Origin: Lumbricus terrestris
Lineage: Eukaryota > Annelida > Clitellata > Crassiclitellata > Lumbricidae
Length of the DNA stretch: 64,000 nt
Direction of reading: 5' to 3'
NCBI GenBank assembly: GCA_949752735.1
Contig: OX457039.1
Location: forward strand, 49,039,055-49,103,054
Position 1 is the stretch's first letter, and each line of letters opens with the position of its first letter. Positions 61,296-64,000 of the stretch are shown here, piece after piece. The notes under the pieces are model-generated. The model worked only from the letters and a program-made list of their open reading frames with translations, made no database searches and was not told the DNA's origin. A program made the position numbers and the translations under genes.

Positions 61296-61553
61296 ATGAC
61301 TGTTGTATAAAAACACCATCAGTCATTCTGCCGCACTGTAGCATCTCCACCTCCTGTATCGGATTCGCATTGCTTACTCACTTCCATGCTAACTCGTGTT
61401 TTCACATTTGCTGGCGAGCTCAGATAATCTTTCACTCACGCGGGCCAGATAGGTCACAATCAACAAATGGCTGCAGTGGATGCTAATCATGACTAGGTCT
61501 AGGTATATGACTGTACGATTCTTCTGAGAGTCGTAGACCTAACCTATATATTA

Positions 61554-63851
61554 GGGTGTCCCAATAAATATTTTTTCGAAATTTTCCATGCAGTCCCCCT
61601 AGAAAGTTTCCATATGGTCCCATAATAACACCTGTAAAATTTTATGACACTACAAAAATATTTAGAGGTCCCCAAGCCACCCAAATTTTACCCATATTGA
61701 CATAATTTGCGCCTGATGTGTCCAACTTCTAAATGCCTTTAGATCACAACCCTTGATCCTATTACAACAAATGTAATACCATTGGAAAGCTCTTAAATGG
61801 TAGAATTTACAGGTATCTAACTTTATTGGATACAATGGATATTTTTGGTATAGTATTACGCTAAAAAAATGCAAAAATCGAGAAAAATTCGAGATTTGTG
61901 GACTTTCACAGTATCAGTGTACTCACAACTAATCATTGGGAGTTGTCATTACAAACACTTGATAATGCAACAAGTCATTGTTTTAATTCCTCCATACCTT
62001 CATCTGCTTCAGGGTAAGAAATTCTGAAGGGGCTAAGGGGTTCAACCCCTATTTTTTCCTACGACCACACAGTGAAGTCTTAATTGCACACCCCATGCAG
62101 CTACACACAAATCAACGTCTGGTCCTTTATTTTTTTCACTATTCTCATACTGATCTGCTTATTATACATCACTGCACACACCTCAAATTCTTCTTCAGAC
62201 CTATGTTCTACATTTAAGCCTATACATGTCAGCAAGATTGTCACGATTGCAGTTATAAAACATGTGCCTATGTTTTTCGACAACTTGTACGAGACATTGT
62301 CTCCGATCTTCGTTCTTCGTTTTTGTTGAACTGAAATTCTGTATCAGAGATGCGTCATGTTCAACACGGTCATTTACACAGACCAAGTTATGAAAAATCA
62401 CACGTGGTCTTATACGATTGGTTATAAGCTTATCTCGCCACTCTTTCATAAAGGTCGAGAAAACTATCATTGAACGCAGTATATAGTACGGAAGAAACTT
62501 TAGGAAGAGATAACGCGCCCGTTATTCCACATGGACGAGACAAATCACTGAAAGAACAGAGAGAATTGCTATCTCTTATAGCCTATTTTAGGTACCAAGA
62601 ATGATGTTGCATCATTTTCAGACTTGTCGTCTAGAGCAGGCGCAGCAAAGCAGAATCGTCAGAATTAAAAAGCTTTGGATTAATTCAATGAGAGCAGTGA
62701 CTCCACATGAGAACACCACCTGACTGTAGATGTCAACCACAAAACTGAGAATTGTTGGAGATGGATACCCTGTAGTTCACGGTCGTCAACACTATATATT
62801 ATATGATTCGTTTCAATCATAAAGAGCAATTCGATCTATATTGCCTTACTGATCCAACTCGCTCTGTGATGGGCACAAGGCTTACGAACTGCTACAGAAT
62901 TGTTCAATCCAACTATGAATACAAAGAGCTGAGGAAATTCTTGATTTCATAATTAGAGGATGGCCACGCTGAAGCTGTTCAGTAACAAATTCCTATGATT
63001 TGTTAGATGCAGACTGCAGTAGCATTGGTCGAGGTTGGTTGACGGTGAACCAGATCGGACCATTCATCTTTAAATGACTTGAACGGCTTAATTACAGACT
63101 ATTGATGGACAAACTTTACCAAGGACACAAAGAATGCACCAGGCAACTGGACTTAAAAGATTTCTGTGATGTCAACAATATGTTACGACTGATGGCTGAT
63201 GTAAAAGGTGCAAGGCACTGCAAGCTCTATTTAATAAGCAGTTGTGTAAGGCCGTTGTCTCAAAGCATTTGCCAATAATTAATGTATAACACTGACTTCA
63301 AAGGTTCCAAACTACAACCGTTGATTCCTGTCATGGTCCAGAGGTCAACTTTGGTGCGCCAAAATGTTAGTACTTCCATCAACTAGAGAAGAAATCAGTC
63401 TGACAATCTGTTAACCTTATCCATATCCACTCCAGGGATGATTATTGTCATGTAGAGGTAGCAGCCTGCAATCAGAGTGCACGACAGATGTACATCCTTG
63501 GTTTGCTCGAGAGCCTAACTGTCGTCCTTATGCTTAAAAACCTCATTCACAAACACAATAAGGTTGCATGCTTGTGGATTTTAGTATTTCAAAGCATTAT
63601 AATGGCATTAAGCAATATGTAAGCATGCTAGTGGGATCAAAGTGTGGACCTCCGAAATTTTCAAACTCTGACGTCGTACGTATAATTTGTGACAACATGC
63701 ACAAATTATATGAGCTTTGGGGGACCTCTAAATATTTTTACAATGTCATGAAATTTGGCAGGTATTATCATAGGACCATAAGGAAACTTTTTGGAGGGAC
63801 TGCATCTCAAGTTTCAAGAAAAATATTTTCCTGTGCAATCGTGGGACACCC
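61554..63851. mobile_element. DNA transposon derivative, 2.3 kb, with about 200-bp inverted ends
   Basis: Ends GGGTGTCCCA and TGGGACACCC with TA on both sides. The first 200 bp or so (ctccatatggtcccataata, aaaatatttagaggtcccc) are repeated inverted at 63640-63840. The middle (62040-63560) holds no intact ORF; a Tc1/mariner or related superfamily is likely from the TA sites. Confidence 0.7.
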
Positions 63852-64000
63852 TACTATATATACGTGCGCCAGCATCTGATTAATATTGTCAGCTGCAGAG
63901 ATTTCTAGGCAGGTTCTATATTAGGCCTATATATGAGTGTATATAGGCGTCCACACTAGCCTATAGACTACTATTGCCTACATACAGTTTCATCGCACAC

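Overview
This window is metazoan nuclear DNA: AT-rich, with multi-exon genes, GT..AG introns and dense transposon debris. The octamer-like palindrome TAGGCCTA (often 'taggcctata') recurs dozens of times, there are many tRNA-derived SINEs, and the gene families are animal ones. Together these suggest a marine invertebrate deuterostome (echinoderm, hemichordate or cephalochordate type). The phylum is inference from sequence character, not proven.

Four multi-exon genes can be reconstructed, all on the + strand. (1) The 3' part of a large signalling-adaptor gene occupies 2670-15395. Nine exons join in one frame (1202 residues plus a split codon), carrying YMEM and YMDM PI3K-type SH2 motifs, an 18-bp/6-residue repeat, a helical segment and a proline-rich SH3-ligand tail. 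It looks like the Dof/BCAP(PIK3AP1)/BANK adaptor family; the 5' part lies off the window. (2-4) Three tandem paralogues at 22895-27580, 30521-36575 and 43445-47282 each have three exons with identical intron phases (2, then 1), an identical 95-bp exon 2 and a product of 298-299 residues. They look like double-hotdog thioesterase-like proteins. They are the most coherent gene system in the window and may be a little-described family.

Between and inside the genes lies a stack of mobile elements, many with precise target-site duplications (TSDs) visible. hAT-type elements with perfect 8-bp TSDs are at 3303-6534, 20741-21116, 32270-32621, 41064-41978, 47573-48661, 49098-51980, 52029-53063, 53320-54944 (with another nested at 53587-54863) and 55233-55723; one more at 17535-18378 has 7/8. 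There are two mariner-type foldback elements (18798-19977, 23065-24236), a degenerate Tc1 transposon (20487-21894), LINE reverse-transcriptase remnants (56463-56684 and 59626-59990) and several tRNA-derived SINEs. Several of the non-autonomous elements share an architecture in which short motifs are expanded into arrays just inside both ends, in inverted orientation.

Large repeats include a 2.3-kb array of roughly 100-bp units carrying the CRE octamer TGACGTCA (about 39735-42060), bracketed by inverted GTCGATCGA arrays, and a 2.4-kb degenerate TTCGTTCTTAGACG-type minisatellite (about 56280-58720). No rRNA, functional tRNA, CRISPR array or bacterial-type operon is visible.
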